Notes under the pieces: generated by a model
Seen by the model: only the letters and a program-made list of their open reading frames with translations
Told to the model about the DNA's origin: nothing
Database searches by the model: none
Position numbers and translations under genes: made by a program
Assembly: GCA_014382365.1 (NCBI GenBank)
Contig: JACNJW010000023.1
Span: 1 to 58,217 of the forward strand
Origin: SAR324 cluster bacterium
GTDB lineage: Bacteria; SAR324; NAC60-12
DNA length: 58,217 nt
Direction of reading: 5' to 3'
In this document: positions 1 through 8,240 of the stretch, one piece after another
How the letters are laid out: each line of letters starts with the position of its first letter
How positions within the stretch are numbered: position 1 is the first letter of the stretch

Positions 1-1272
1 CTACTTAGCTGCGGGCAACTCAGTTCTCTTCACTGCTTCTGAATAAACCGGATTACTTTTGTCTTGCTGTAATGCAAGAATATAATGTTTACCGGCACTT
101 GAGATTTGCCCGTCGGCTTCAAAAGCCAGTCCCAGATTATACTCGTCCTCAGCTGAACGAATATCCAATCCCTGTAAAAATGCAACAGCCTCTTGATATG
201 CATTTCCACGGATTAAAGTTGCGGCCACCGGATTACCATTCTGAACCTTTAAATCTGCAGTTTCATAAAAAGGAACGATTTGCTTTACATACTTTTGTGT
301 TACTTGTCGGCCCAAGCTAATTTTTATATCCAAAGAAGTCTGCGGAACCTGAACATTTTGTTTGAGGTTGAATCCTCTGGCAAAATATTCAGCAGGATTG
401 CTAAAAGACAAACCGGCCCGATCAATTCTTGAGATAACTGGCTCAGATACTTTTTTATTAAACTGATAGTTTTTAATGATGCTTCTCTTAACACTGTACG
501 GCAAATGAGAAGTGTCAGGATCACCTCCCCACTTGCTGATATAGAAAGAATGAAATTTCTGGGGTGCTACTACATCACGTCCATCATTTTTTCTCAGCAA
601 AGAAAATTCAACTTCAAGTGCCGCTACCTGCTCCACATAAGGAGTTGGTATCAAAAAACCAGCTCCGGACGACTCTGCACCCATCGAAACAGCACTTGCC
701 AGTAGTGACTGCTCTAAAGTTGCACCTTTGTTTTTTATACTTGTAAAATACGAAAGTTCTTCCTGTGCTTGGAAAATATGTTCCGAATATTTTACTTTTG
801 CAGTAAGAACTGCAACTTCAGCAGCATCGGGAACTACACTGCTAAATATGACCTCCTCACCAGTTGTATTAAGCAGTTGATGCTGTGAATTAAGCGAAAG
901 TTCATGAATCAGTGCTGCACGGACCAGGTCTGCAATTACAAAGCTATCTTCATGATTTGAATTAAATTTTGTAATGCTTGGTTGTAATGTTTTATTAGAA
1001 CTTTGAATATTGCTGCTAGGTGCAGACTCAACTGCAGTTGTCAGCTTGATTTGTCCGGAAACAATTTGAAAATCACCAATTTCAATGTACTTGATGTTTT
1101 CAACCTGCTGAATTGGTGGACGTACAACCTGAAAGCTGACTAGCGGAGCGCAAGCCGAAAGTAAATAGATAATCAGCGAACCTGACAGCAATACTGCAAG
1201 ATGTTTTGCAGCAAGAATATTTTGATTAAATGTTACAACAGTAAAGATATTTTGAAAGAGATTTCGTCTCAT
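1..1272 (-). CDS. Tandem lipoprotein paralogue 1 with C-terminal TPR-like motif
   Basis: Probable outer-membrane-associated lipoprotein of 423 aa. A hydrophobic stretch at residues 24-40 ends in a lipobox-like LLSAC, with Cys41 as likely acylation site; the N-region before it is unusually long. The middle resembles the CsgG/LpoB/DUF6340 style of fold (an IGDFQI strand near residue 65), but no family is certain. The C-terminus holds one TPR-like unit (YNLGLAFEADG) that recurs in the next two upstream genes, so the three are paralogues. It is last in a minus-strand operon, 39 bp after paralogue 2. The stop codon is the first three bases of the window. Function unknown; envelope location is inferred from the signal. 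Confidence 0.8.
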   Translation of the reverse strand: MRRNLFQNIFTVVTFNQNILAAKHLAVLLSGSLIIYLLSACAPLVSFQVVRPPIQQVENIKYIEIGDFQIVSGQIKLTTAVESAPSSNIQSSNKTLQPSITKFNSNHEDSFVIADLVRAALIHELSLNSQHQLLNTTGEEVIFSSVVPDAAEVAVLTAKVKYSEHIFQAQEELSYFTSIKNKGATLEQSLLASAVSMGAESSGAGFLIPTPYVEQVAALEVEFSLLRKNDGRDVVAPQKFHSFYISKWGGDPDTSHLPYSVKRSIIKNYQFNKKVSEPVISRIDRAGLSFSNPAEYFARGFNLKQNVQVPQTSLDIKISLGRQVTQKYVKQIVPFYETADLKVQNGNPVAATLIRGNAYQEAVAFLQGLDIRSAEDEYNLGLAFEADGQISSAGKHYILALQQDKSNPVYSEAVKRTELPAAK

Positions 1273-1311
1273 AATAATTGCTAAAGCCGTTAATTGTTTT
1301 CCTGAATCATT

Positions 1312-2463
1312 TTAGCGGGATTCCAACTGTCTCTGTAGCTGTGGTGTTTCACGTTTCTGCCTCTCAATTCTTCCCAGTCCCTGGGCAAAAAGCAGGTTTT
1401 CCGGATCAGCCAGCCAGGCCTCTCTGTAAGTTGTATGAGCAAGCCCAAAATCTCCGATTGCTTCAAAGCAGAGTCCAAGATTATAAAGATCATTTGGATC
1501 AGGATTTTCCGCAGTAACATGTTGCAGCTTCTCAATTGCCAAATCATAAGCACCTGCTTCAATCAATATTTTAGAATTTACTAAACCTCCATTTGCAATG
1601 GGATAATTGACTGTTTTATTAGTGATTGCAACCCTTTGAATAAATTTACTGGCAATAGAAAGAGCTAAATCTGCAATCATTTGTTCAAAAGAGGGCAAGA
1701 CTTCTGAAGAGTTTTCGAGAGTGTCATCCGACTTTGTTTTTGAAAATGCCAGAGCAGAAGTTATGCTTTTGGCAATTTGCTGAAAACTCTCACTTTTATG
1801 ACCACCAATTCTCTGTGCATAAGTTCTAGTTTCAAAAGTTGATGCAACAACCTCAGTCGGTTGAAGACGGGTCATTTTTATTTCCAGGCCCAATGTGCCG
1901 CGAATTGATTTGTACGGCCACCAGACGACCTGATCCACTATTAAATTTAAACCATAACTCCGCTGCGAACGTGCTGGTCTGAAATATTCCAGACCTTCTT
2001 TACTCAAGTCAACTCCATCAGTACGTTCAATTTCCAGCCAAAGTTTTCCGCTGATGACTGCATCAATATTTTGAGTTTTATAGCCTTGCACTGAAACCAT
2101 TTTCTGTAGAGCCGCATCATTTTCCAACTTTTCAAATTCATCTGTAAAAACCACTTTAAAATATGGTGTTGCAGTCAGGAGATTGATCACCCTTGCACGA
2201 ACAATTCGGCTGATTGTTTTTTCCTGGTCCTCACTCAATAAAAGCGGATGAGTTTGCCAAACACCATTGCGTTCAGTTTTATTTTTCAGCAAAATCTGAC
2301 CAATCTCAAAACTGCCAACTGCAATATTTTTTATATCCTTTGTATTGATTTCTGCAGGAGAGAGCATATTGAGAGTTGCTGTTGCGCAGCCTGACAACCA
2401 GAGAGTAACAGCTAAAACAATCTTTAAAATAATATTTATAAGATAGTTGTTAATTAATTTCAT
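1312..2463 (-). CDS. Tandem lipoprotein paralogue 2 with C-terminal TPR-like motif
   Basis: Predicted lipoprotein of 383 aa. The open frame runs upstream to 2763, but I place the start at 2463. There a short basic N-terminus and hydrophobic segment lead to an LSGC lipobox with Cys26, and the longer frame would overlap the preceding gene by almost 290 bp. Residues 40-55 (IKNIAVGSFEIG) match the same region in paralogue 1. The C-terminal YNLGLCFEAIGDF unit followed by a basic, Gln/Arg-rich tail matches paralogue 3. It sits 13 bp after paralogue 3. Role unknown; a periplasmic assembly or secretion accessory is a guess from fold resemblance only. Confidence 0.8.
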   Translation of the reverse strand: MKLINNYLINIILKIVLAVTLWLSGCATATLNMLSPAEINTKDIKNIAVGSFEIGQILLKNKTERNGVWQTHPLLLSEDQEKTISRIVRARVINLLTATPYFKVVFTDEFEKLENDAALQKMVSVQGYKTQNIDAVISGKLWLEIERTDGVDLSKEGLEYFRPARSQRSYGLNLIVDQVVWWPYKSIRGTLGLEIKMTRLQPTEVVASTFETRTYAQRIGGHKSESFQQIAKSITSALAFSKTKSDDTLENSSEVLPSFEQMIADLALSIASKFIQRVAITNKTVNYPIANGGLVNSKILIEAGAYDLAIEKLQHVTAENPDPNDLYNLGLCFEAIGDFGLAHTTYREAWLADPENLLFAQGLGRIERQKRETPQLQRQLESR

Positions 2464-2476
2464 CCGGCTTTTTTTA

Positions 2477-3772
2477 TTACTTTCGAAGCTGTTTTGCCAA
2501 TGTTTTGGTCTCAGCAAGATAGCGACGGGTACGTCCCACACCTTGTGCGTATAGTCTTTTTTCAGGACTTTTTTCAAGTGCATTAATATAAAATCTACGG
2601 GCATCTTCGTAATCTTCCTGACTGACTGCACTTGCTTCATAGGCCAATCCCAAATTATACCAGTCGTCCCCACTCCGTTTAATTTCCGGAATCGCCTCGA
2701 TAATTTGCCGGGCTTTTTTGGCATTACCCTCTTCAAGCATATTACCGGCAGCAGCTTTACCACCGGATGCTATTTCAGCACCCACCATGATTTTATAGGG
2801 AGAGATTGTACGAATGAACGACTGCAGTGTTTTCCTGACCAACAGTTGAATCACCTCTTTTTTTTCTCCAGGTGGTAAGTCGTAAATGCCCGGAACCGGC
2901 AAGCGATTTGGTCCATAATAAAGTTGTTTGGGATTACTGCGTCCGGCTAAGGCCAACTGGCGTACCGGTATAGGAAAAATGGGAATTCTACTGATGCTGA
3001 TCAAACTACCCAAAGACACTGCAATCAAGTGACTTTCTTTGATGTTGTGGTAGGAGTCCTTTTCCTTAATACTGCGCCCAAAACTGGCAGAGTCTGCACG
3101 AATCGCCAGAGTTTCCCTCCTTTTGCCAATCATAGTAAAACTAAAATTTGCCTGTGCAAAAAGAGACAAATTTTTATAATTATAAATCCGGACAACCTGA
3201 TTTTTTGGTGGAATAACCTCATTTAATCCTGCCAGAGCAAGAGCTGAAGAAAGTGCAACTTCAGTAACATCTGCGGCAAAAGCACCCGGTCGGCAAACAT
3301 AAGCTCTCCAACTATCAACAGTAATTGCCTGCTCAGTAATTGCTGCAGCGCCTACAGAAGAAATCCTTCCTCCAATTCCTCCCGTACAGGTAGCAAGATC
3401 TGTAAATTGCCCCTTATCAACTTCACCACCGCTGATTACCTCACCCTGAATTATGGCAACCGTTTCCTTTTCAGCATCAAACTGGATTTCGTCAAAAGTA
3501 TTCTGTACACTGACTTTAAAACGCCCTAAACGGTTAAGTTCTGCAGCAAGCTGTTCCAGTAACTGTGTTTTAAGACCAAGCTTGTCATTGGAATCGACTA
3601 CTAAATCTGCACGGATAAACACTTTTTGAACTTCACGTGGAATCGAAATCCTGGCAGGTCGCTGAACTTCAAACTCAGCAAGTGTTGGTGCAGTACAGGC
3701 AGATATAAAAAAAGAAGCACAAAACCACAAAACTGCAGAAAAATTTTGGCGTGTAATTGGTGTGATTTGCAT
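2477..3772 (-). CDS. Tandem lipoprotein paralogue 3 with C-terminal TPR-like motif
   Basis: Predicted lipoprotein of 431 aa. A hydrophobic segment at residues 11-25 ends in FISAC, giving Cys26 as the lipidation site. The N-terminal domain carries a strand-like KVFIRADLVVDS segment and a Gly/Ala-rich stretch near residues 145-190. The C-terminal YNLGLAYEAS repeat and basic tail are shared with the two downstream paralogues. It starts only 4 bp after the DUF2851 gene, so the four genes should be one transcript. Family not recognised with certainty; LpoB/CsgG-like or DUF6340-like are the alternatives. Confidence 0.8.
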   Translation of the reverse strand: MQITPITRQNFSAVLWFCASFFISACTAPTLAEFEVQRPARISIPREVQKVFIRADLVVDSNDKLGLKTQLLEQLAAELNRLGRFKVSVQNTFDEIQFDAEKETVAIIQGEVISGGEVDKGQFTDLATCTGGIGGRISSVGAAAITEQAITVDSWRAYVCRPGAFAADVTEVALSSALALAGLNEVIPPKNQVVRIYNYKNLSLFAQANFSFTMIGKRRETLAIRADSASFGRSIKEKDSYHNIKESHLIAVSLGSLISISRIPIFPIPVRQLALAGRSNPKQLYYGPNRLPVPGIYDLPPGEKKEVIQLLVRKTLQSFIRTISPYKIMVGAEIASGGKAAAGNMLEEGNAKKARQIIEAIPEIKRSGDDWYNLGLAYEASAVSQEDYEDARRFYINALEKSPEKRLYAQGVGRTRRYLAETKTLAKQLRK

Positions 3773-3776
3773 TTTT

Positions 3777-5192
3777 TCAGCCTGCTAAAAGTCCCGGAAG
3801 TTCACAGCGAACACACCCCTGATGGAAGTTTCGGCAAAAATCATGCTGAAGCTGGATCAGCCCCTGTCTATTTCCGAAAGTATTCAGCTTTATTTTTGCT
3901 GTTTTTGCTAATTCTGAGTACCATAAGCGTTTTTCCAAGAAACGTGTTTTATTGTTTGAGGCTTCTGCAGGTAAAATCATGAACAACTGATAAAGAAGTT
4001 TTTCCAGTTGCTGCTCATTTTCATATCTGGCATAAGCCAGAAAAAACGGCAACACCGCATTTGCCCAAATAATAATTTGTCGATCTTTTCCAACCAGTTG
4101 TGCTGCAGATTTTCCTTTTGATTTGCCCAAAACAAGCTGCTGCTGCCAAACTTCCCAATCCGGTGTTAAAAATAATTTTTCTGTTGCTGATAAAGCCTCC
4201 TTCCGCAACTGTTTCTCCTCAGTATAAACAGCCAACTTACTCAACGTTAGCAACCAGTGTTTGAGTAATCCGTCATTTGCTGCACGATTCAAATGGTGAA
4301 ACATACCCAGCAGACGTCTTTCAGGAGAATTTTGCGGACGATGAGCCCGTGCTATCTTCGGTGAAACCTGTAATTGTTCCCCAAGCATCTCCCAGGTTGC
4401 TTTCCATTGTAGGTATTCATGACGTACTGTGGGTTCACCAATGGTTAGTTTTTTTGAGAAGAGACCACAGGCACCAAACCAGCGGGAAAGTACCATTGTT
4501 CGAGTTGTACGTTGAGATTGTCGAAAATATGGACGCAGTTCCCGAAATTGATACATTTTTGCTAATTCTTCAAATACCTGTGCATAGGGTGAAAATCCAA
4601 GTGATTTGAACAACAGTTGAAACAATAATTCCTCAGGCTTCTGCTCGTTCCAGCGTTTCAGCAGGAGCTCGGTTTTTTGTTGAATACGCTGTTCTGCAGC
4701 ATGACCAAGAATATTTTTTAGCGCACCTGTTCCATGCTCCAACGCAGCAATTCCGCAACGTCCAGGCAGTTCGCTTAGCTTCTTCAGTTGTAGTTTAGCT
4801 TCTTTTTCGGAACTTAACTGCTGCATGTTCAATATGGTTGACAGTTCCAACTCCGGTATTTCGCGTTGGTCTTCCCGTTTAATTTTACGAGATCCGTTAT
4901 GGTAGAGGACAACGTGTAAAACTACTGCATTGTAATCTGGATTGGTTTCATGCTGATGCGAATACCACCCGGAAGATTGTACGTGAATTTCAACTGCTCC
5001 CAAAAAATTTTGACCTCCTATTTGAAGACGAACTTCCTTAAAATCCGGACCATTTCCAGTATTGTGCCAGCCGGGAAATTCAATATTAAGCTGCTGACCG
5101 CAAACAGTCCGTAGATTTTTCAGTGCAAAGTCTTGTTCAGCCCAAATTTGCTGGATGACCATTTCTGGAATTGAAAGCTTTTTTTGCATCAA
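3777..5192 (-). CDS. DUF2851 family protein
   Basis: 471 aa protein of the DUF2851 family, best known to me from Bacteroidetes/Chlorobi; biochemical role unknown. The N-terminal half has the family's recognisable core: a QxxW segment near residue 16, WHNTGNGPDFKEVRLQIGG, and VEIHVQSSGWYSHQH near residues 85-100. This acidic/His-rich arrangement reminds one of a nuclease core. The C-terminus ends in a Cys cluster (C-x6-C-x2-C). It is the first gene of the minus-strand lipoprotein operon, divergent from trpB with an 86 bp gap. Two adjacent ATG codons compete for the start; I use the first. Confidence 0.85.
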   Translation of the reverse strand: MMQKKLSIPEMVIQQIWAEQDFALKNLRTVCGQQLNIEFPGWHNTGNGPDFKEVRLQIGGQNFLGAVEIHVQSSGWYSHQHETNPDYNAVVLHVVLYHNGSRKIKREDQREIPELELSTILNMQQLSSEKEAKLQLKKLSELPGRCGIAALEHGTGALKNILGHAAEQRIQQKTELLLKRWNEQKPEELLFQLLFKSLGFSPYAQVFEELAKMYQFRELRPYFRQSQRTTRTMVLSRWFGACGLFSKKLTIGEPTVRHEYLQWKATWEMLGEQLQVSPKIARAHRPQNSPERRLLGMFHHLNRAANDGLLKHWLLTLSKLAVYTEEKQLRKEALSATEKLFLTPDWEVWQQQLVLGKSKGKSAAQLVGKDRQIIIWANAVLPFFLAYARYENEQQLEKLLYQLFMILPAEASNNKTRFLEKRLWYSELAKTAKIKLNTFGNRQGLIQLQHDFCRNFHQGCVRCELPGLLAG

Positions 5193-5278
5193 CGGTTAAT
5201 TGACAAGATGTGAAAATGTCCGTAACATCAGACTATGAATCATAAACCAGAAATTGCAAAGATACAATAAAGTCCAAC

Positions 5279-6520
5279 ATGCCCACCCAACCAATTTCCC
5301 CAGATGCTTCCGGATATTATGGCGATTACGGAGGAATGTTCATTCCGGAAATCTTGCGCACCACTTTTGACGAATTAATTGCGTCTTTCACTACAGCAAA
5401 AGCAGATCCTACGTTTTGGCAAAGTTATGTGGATGTGATGCAAAATTATTCGTGTCGTCCTACGCCGATTACTCCTTTGGATAATTTTGCAAAATCACTG
5501 GGAGGCAAATTTCAGATATTTTGTAAACGCGAAGATTTGAACCACACCGGTGCACATAAAGCAAATAATGTGATGGGACAGGGATTGCTCGTTCAGCGCA
5601 TGGGTAAAAACCGGGTAATTGCTGAAACAGGAGCCGGCCAACATGGTGTAGCAACTGCTACGATGGCTGCCAGAATGGGACTCGAATGTACGATTTACAT
5701 GGGCTCTGTTGACGTAGAACGTCAACGTCCAAATGTCTTTTGGATGGAACAGCTAGGTGCGACTGTGATTCCTGTCACCGAAGGTACTGCTACGTTGAAA
5801 GATGCCATTAACGCGGCTATGCGGGACTGGGCGGAAAGTATGGAGACTACACATTATGTTCTGGGGACGACTTGCGGACCGCATCCATTTCCGGAAATGG
5901 TCTCCTGGTTTCAGTCAATAATAGGCCTGGAGTCACGTGAGCAAATGCAAAAGTTAAACTCTAAACTGCCTGAAAGAATTTATGCCTGCGTCGGAGGTGG
6001 TTCCAACGCAAGCGGAATTTTTCTCCCCTTTCTTGATGACAATTCGGTGGAACTAATTGGTGTTGAAGCCGGTGGACACGGCATCAATTCCGGAGAACAT
6101 GCCGCACGTTTTTCCGGAGGAACTGTTGGAGTCGCGCAAGGTTATAAAACTTATTTCTTCCAGAATGATGAAGGCCAAATGCAGCATACGCACTCTATTG
6201 CAGCGGGACTTGACTACATCGGAGTCAGCCCAATTCTGAGTCATCTTTATGATCAGCAGCGCATTCGCTTTACCTCTGCCACAGATGAGGAAGTTATTTC
6301 TGCAACAAAAACACTCATTCGCACAGAGGGGATTATTCCTGCTTTGGAGAGTGCTCATGCCTTCGCCTCAGTAATTGAGGAGGCACCACAAATTCCGGCT
6401 GGAACACAGGTGTTGATCAACCTCTCCGGACGTGGAGACAAAGATATTTTCAATATTGCCGAAGCAATCGGCGACAAAAAATGGCAGAAATTTTTAGAAC
6501 AAAAAGCTCTGAGACCATAA
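5279..6520 (+). CDS. trpB: Tryptophan synthase beta chain
   Basis: PLP enzyme joining indole and serine in the last step of tryptophan synthesis. It is 413 aa, normal for TrpB. The PLP lysine is Lys94 in HTGAHKANN, the catalytic Glu is Glu116 in AETGAGQHG, and the PLP phosphate-binding GGGSN is at 239-243. The C-terminus has the LSGRGDKD motif. It is followed 83 bp later by trpA, as expected for an alpha2-beta2 complex. No other trp genes lie nearby, so the rest of the pathway must be elsewhere. No attenuator-like leader is evident in the 86 bp upstream. Confidence 0.97.
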   Translation: MPTQPISPDASGYYGDYGGMFIPEILRTTFDELIASFTTAKADPTFWQSYVDVMQNYSCRPTPITPLDNFAKSLGGKFQIFCKREDLNHTGAHKANNVMGQGLLVQRMGKNRVIAETGAGQHGVATATMAARMGLECTIYMGSVDVERQRPNVFWMEQLGATVIPVTEGTATLKDAINAAMRDWAESMETTHYVLGTTCGPHPFPEMVSWFQSIIGLESREQMQKLNSKLPERIYACVGGGSNASGIFLPFLDDNSVELIGVEAGGHGINSGEHAARFSGGTVGVAQGYKTYFFQNDEGQMQHTHSIAAGLDYIGVSPILSHLYDQQRIRFTSATDEEVISATKTLIRTEGIIPALESAHAFASVIEEAPQIPAGTQVLINLSGRGDKDIFNIAEAIGDKKWQKFLEQKALRP

Positions 6521-6603
6521 AAAATAAATCACACAGGAAGTAAGATACAAAGACAACAAAGTACTTTAATCCTGAAAATCTCCTACTTATTGTCACTATT
6601 TTC

Positions 6604-7380
6604 ATGAATCTGACAGAATATTTAAAAAAACGGCTTACTCAGCGTAAAATCCTCTTAATGACACATGCAGTGGTGGGCTATCCTTCGTTGGAAGCAAACT
6701 GGGAAATGCTGGAAATGATGGCAGAGGCAGATGTCGATCTGGTTGAACTGCAAATGCCATTCAGCGAACCAAGTGCAGATGGCCCTCTTTTTGTTAAAGC
6801 AAATCAGGAGGCACTGAGAAACGGAATACGCTGGGTCGATTATTTTGATTTGATGCAGCGGGCAAGTGAACAGTTTGCTTTTCCGATTTTGATGATGAAT
6901 TATTGTAATACTGCTTTTAGCATGGGCTATGAAACTTATTGCGACAATATTAACCGGAATGGAGCCGTTGGTTTTATAATTCCGGATTTACCGCTGGAGG
7001 AATATGGTGATCTGTTTGAATCCTGCCGCAAGCAGGAGCTAAATCCGATTATGATCTGCACTCCAACCAATACTAAAGAACGTTTACAAAAAATCTGTGC
7101 CAGTGGTAGTGGATTTATCTATTGTGCTGCACGAAAAGGAGTAACTGGCCAAAACACCGAGCTGAACCTTGCAGCAGGAAATATCTTACAGCAGTGCCGA
7201 CAATTCACTGATTTGCCGCTGGCTTTAGGGTTTGGGTTATCTGAGCCGGATGATCTGCGCAAACTGCAAGGTAAAGCCGAGATCGCAATTGTTGGTTCAG
7301 CATTATTAAAAACTTGGGAATCTGCTGGTAAAGCTGCCTACCGCAAACACTTGATGTCCCTGGCAGAAGCCAGAATATAA
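6604..7380 (+). CDS. trpA: Tryptophan synthase alpha chain
   Basis: Cleaves indole-3-glycerol phosphate and passes indole to TrpB. It is 258 aa, close to the family length. The catalytic pair is present: Glu49 in VELQMPF and Asp59 in PSADGP. Later come the IIPDLPLEE strand and the RKGVTG and LGFGLSEP phosphate loops. The sequence departs from the common LELGxPFSDPxADGP consensus (Gln for Gly, Glu for the first Asp), typical of a divergent but probably active enzyme. It lies between trpB and the phytanoyl-CoA dioxygenase gene, 12 bp ahead of the latter. Confidence 0.95.
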   Translation: MNLTEYLKKRLTQRKILLMTHAVVGYPSLEANWEMLEMMAEADVDLVELQMPFSEPSADGPLFVKANQEALRNGIRWVDYFDLMQRASEQFAFPILMMNYCNTAFSMGYETYCDNINRNGAVGFIIPDLPLEEYGDLFESCRKQELNPIMICTPTNTKERLQKICASGSGFIYCAARKGVTGQNTELNLAAGNILQQCRQFTDLPLALGFGLSEPDDLRKLQGKAEIAIVGSALLKTWESAGKAAYRKHLMSLAEARI

Positions 7381-7392
7381 CAAAAATCAACA

Positions 7393-8205
7393 ATGTCCAG
7401 ATCAATCTCTACAGCTGAGATTAAAGCCTACGAAAAAGATGGTGTAGTGCTGATCAGAAATATACTCACAGCAGATGAGGTTGCAGACTTGCGTGATGGA
7501 ATCGAGTTAAACATCGCTAATCCCAGTGAATTAGCACAGGTGGCCAGTAACGAGAGTGATCCGGGCTGGTTTTTTGAGGATTTTTGTACCTGGCAGGAAA
7601 ATCCTGCATACCAGAGAATAATTTTCGAAAGTGATCTTGCAGAAGTTGCCTCAAAACTCATGTGTTCAAAACAGGTACGTTTGTTCCACGACCATATGCT
7701 GGTTAAAAACAAAGGAACACTGCAAAGAACACCCTGGCATCAGGATCTACCGTACTACAACATCCAAGGTAGACAGAACATTAGTTTCTGGATTCCGGTT
7801 GATCCTGTTCCATTTGCCTGGTCACTGGAGTTTGCTGCAGGATCTCACCGGGATTCATGGTATTTGCCGCGAACTTTCCTCAAAAAACAGGCCAAGTGGT
7901 TTCCGGAAGGCAGCCTTGAAGAAGCACCTGAAATTGGGGTAGATCCAGACAATTCCCGTGTTCTAAGCTGGGAATTGGAACCTGGTGACGCAGTTGCTTT
8001 TCACATGCTCACTCTTCACGCAGGTGCCGGAGCAGAGGATCTACGCCGTGTTTTTTCGGTGCGCATGATTGGAGATGATATCCTGCATGCCCCACGTGAA
8101 TGGAGAACATCGCCGGAGTTTCCGGGACTTTCTGAACAATTACCTGCTGGAGTGCCAATGGATCATAAATTTTTTCCGCTAACCTGGCCAAAACACAAAA
8201 ACTAA
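7393..8205 (+). CDS. Phytanoyl-CoA dioxygenase (PhyH) family oxygenase
   Basis: 270 aa non-haem Fe(II)/2-oxoglutarate oxygenase of the PhyH family. The facial triad is visible: His116 and Asp118 in WHQDLPYY and the distal His209 in TLHAG, with an arginine at 218/219 placed to bind 2-oxoglutarate. The AAGSHRDS segment near 148-155 is typical of the family. Family members hydroxylate phytanoyl-CoA or diverse small molecules; the substrate cannot be read from the sequence. It begins 12 bp after trpA and precedes mutS by 35 bp, so it is probably cotranscribed without obvious functional linkage. Confidence 0.88.
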   Translation: MSRSISTAEIKAYEKDGVVLIRNILTADEVADLRDGIELNIANPSELAQVASNESDPGWFFEDFCTWQENPAYQRIIFESDLAEVASKLMCSKQVRLFHDHMLVKNKGTLQRTPWHQDLPYYNIQGRQNISFWIPVDPVPFAWSLEFAAGSHRDSWYLPRTFLKKQAKWFPEGSLEEAPEIGVDPDNSRVLSWELEPGDAVAFHMLTLHAGAGAEDLRRVFSVRMIGDDILHAPREWRTSPEFPGLSEQLPAGVPMDHKFFPLTWPKHKN

Positions 8206-8240
8206 AGCAATACATTTCAATACTGTTAAATCAAAAATCG

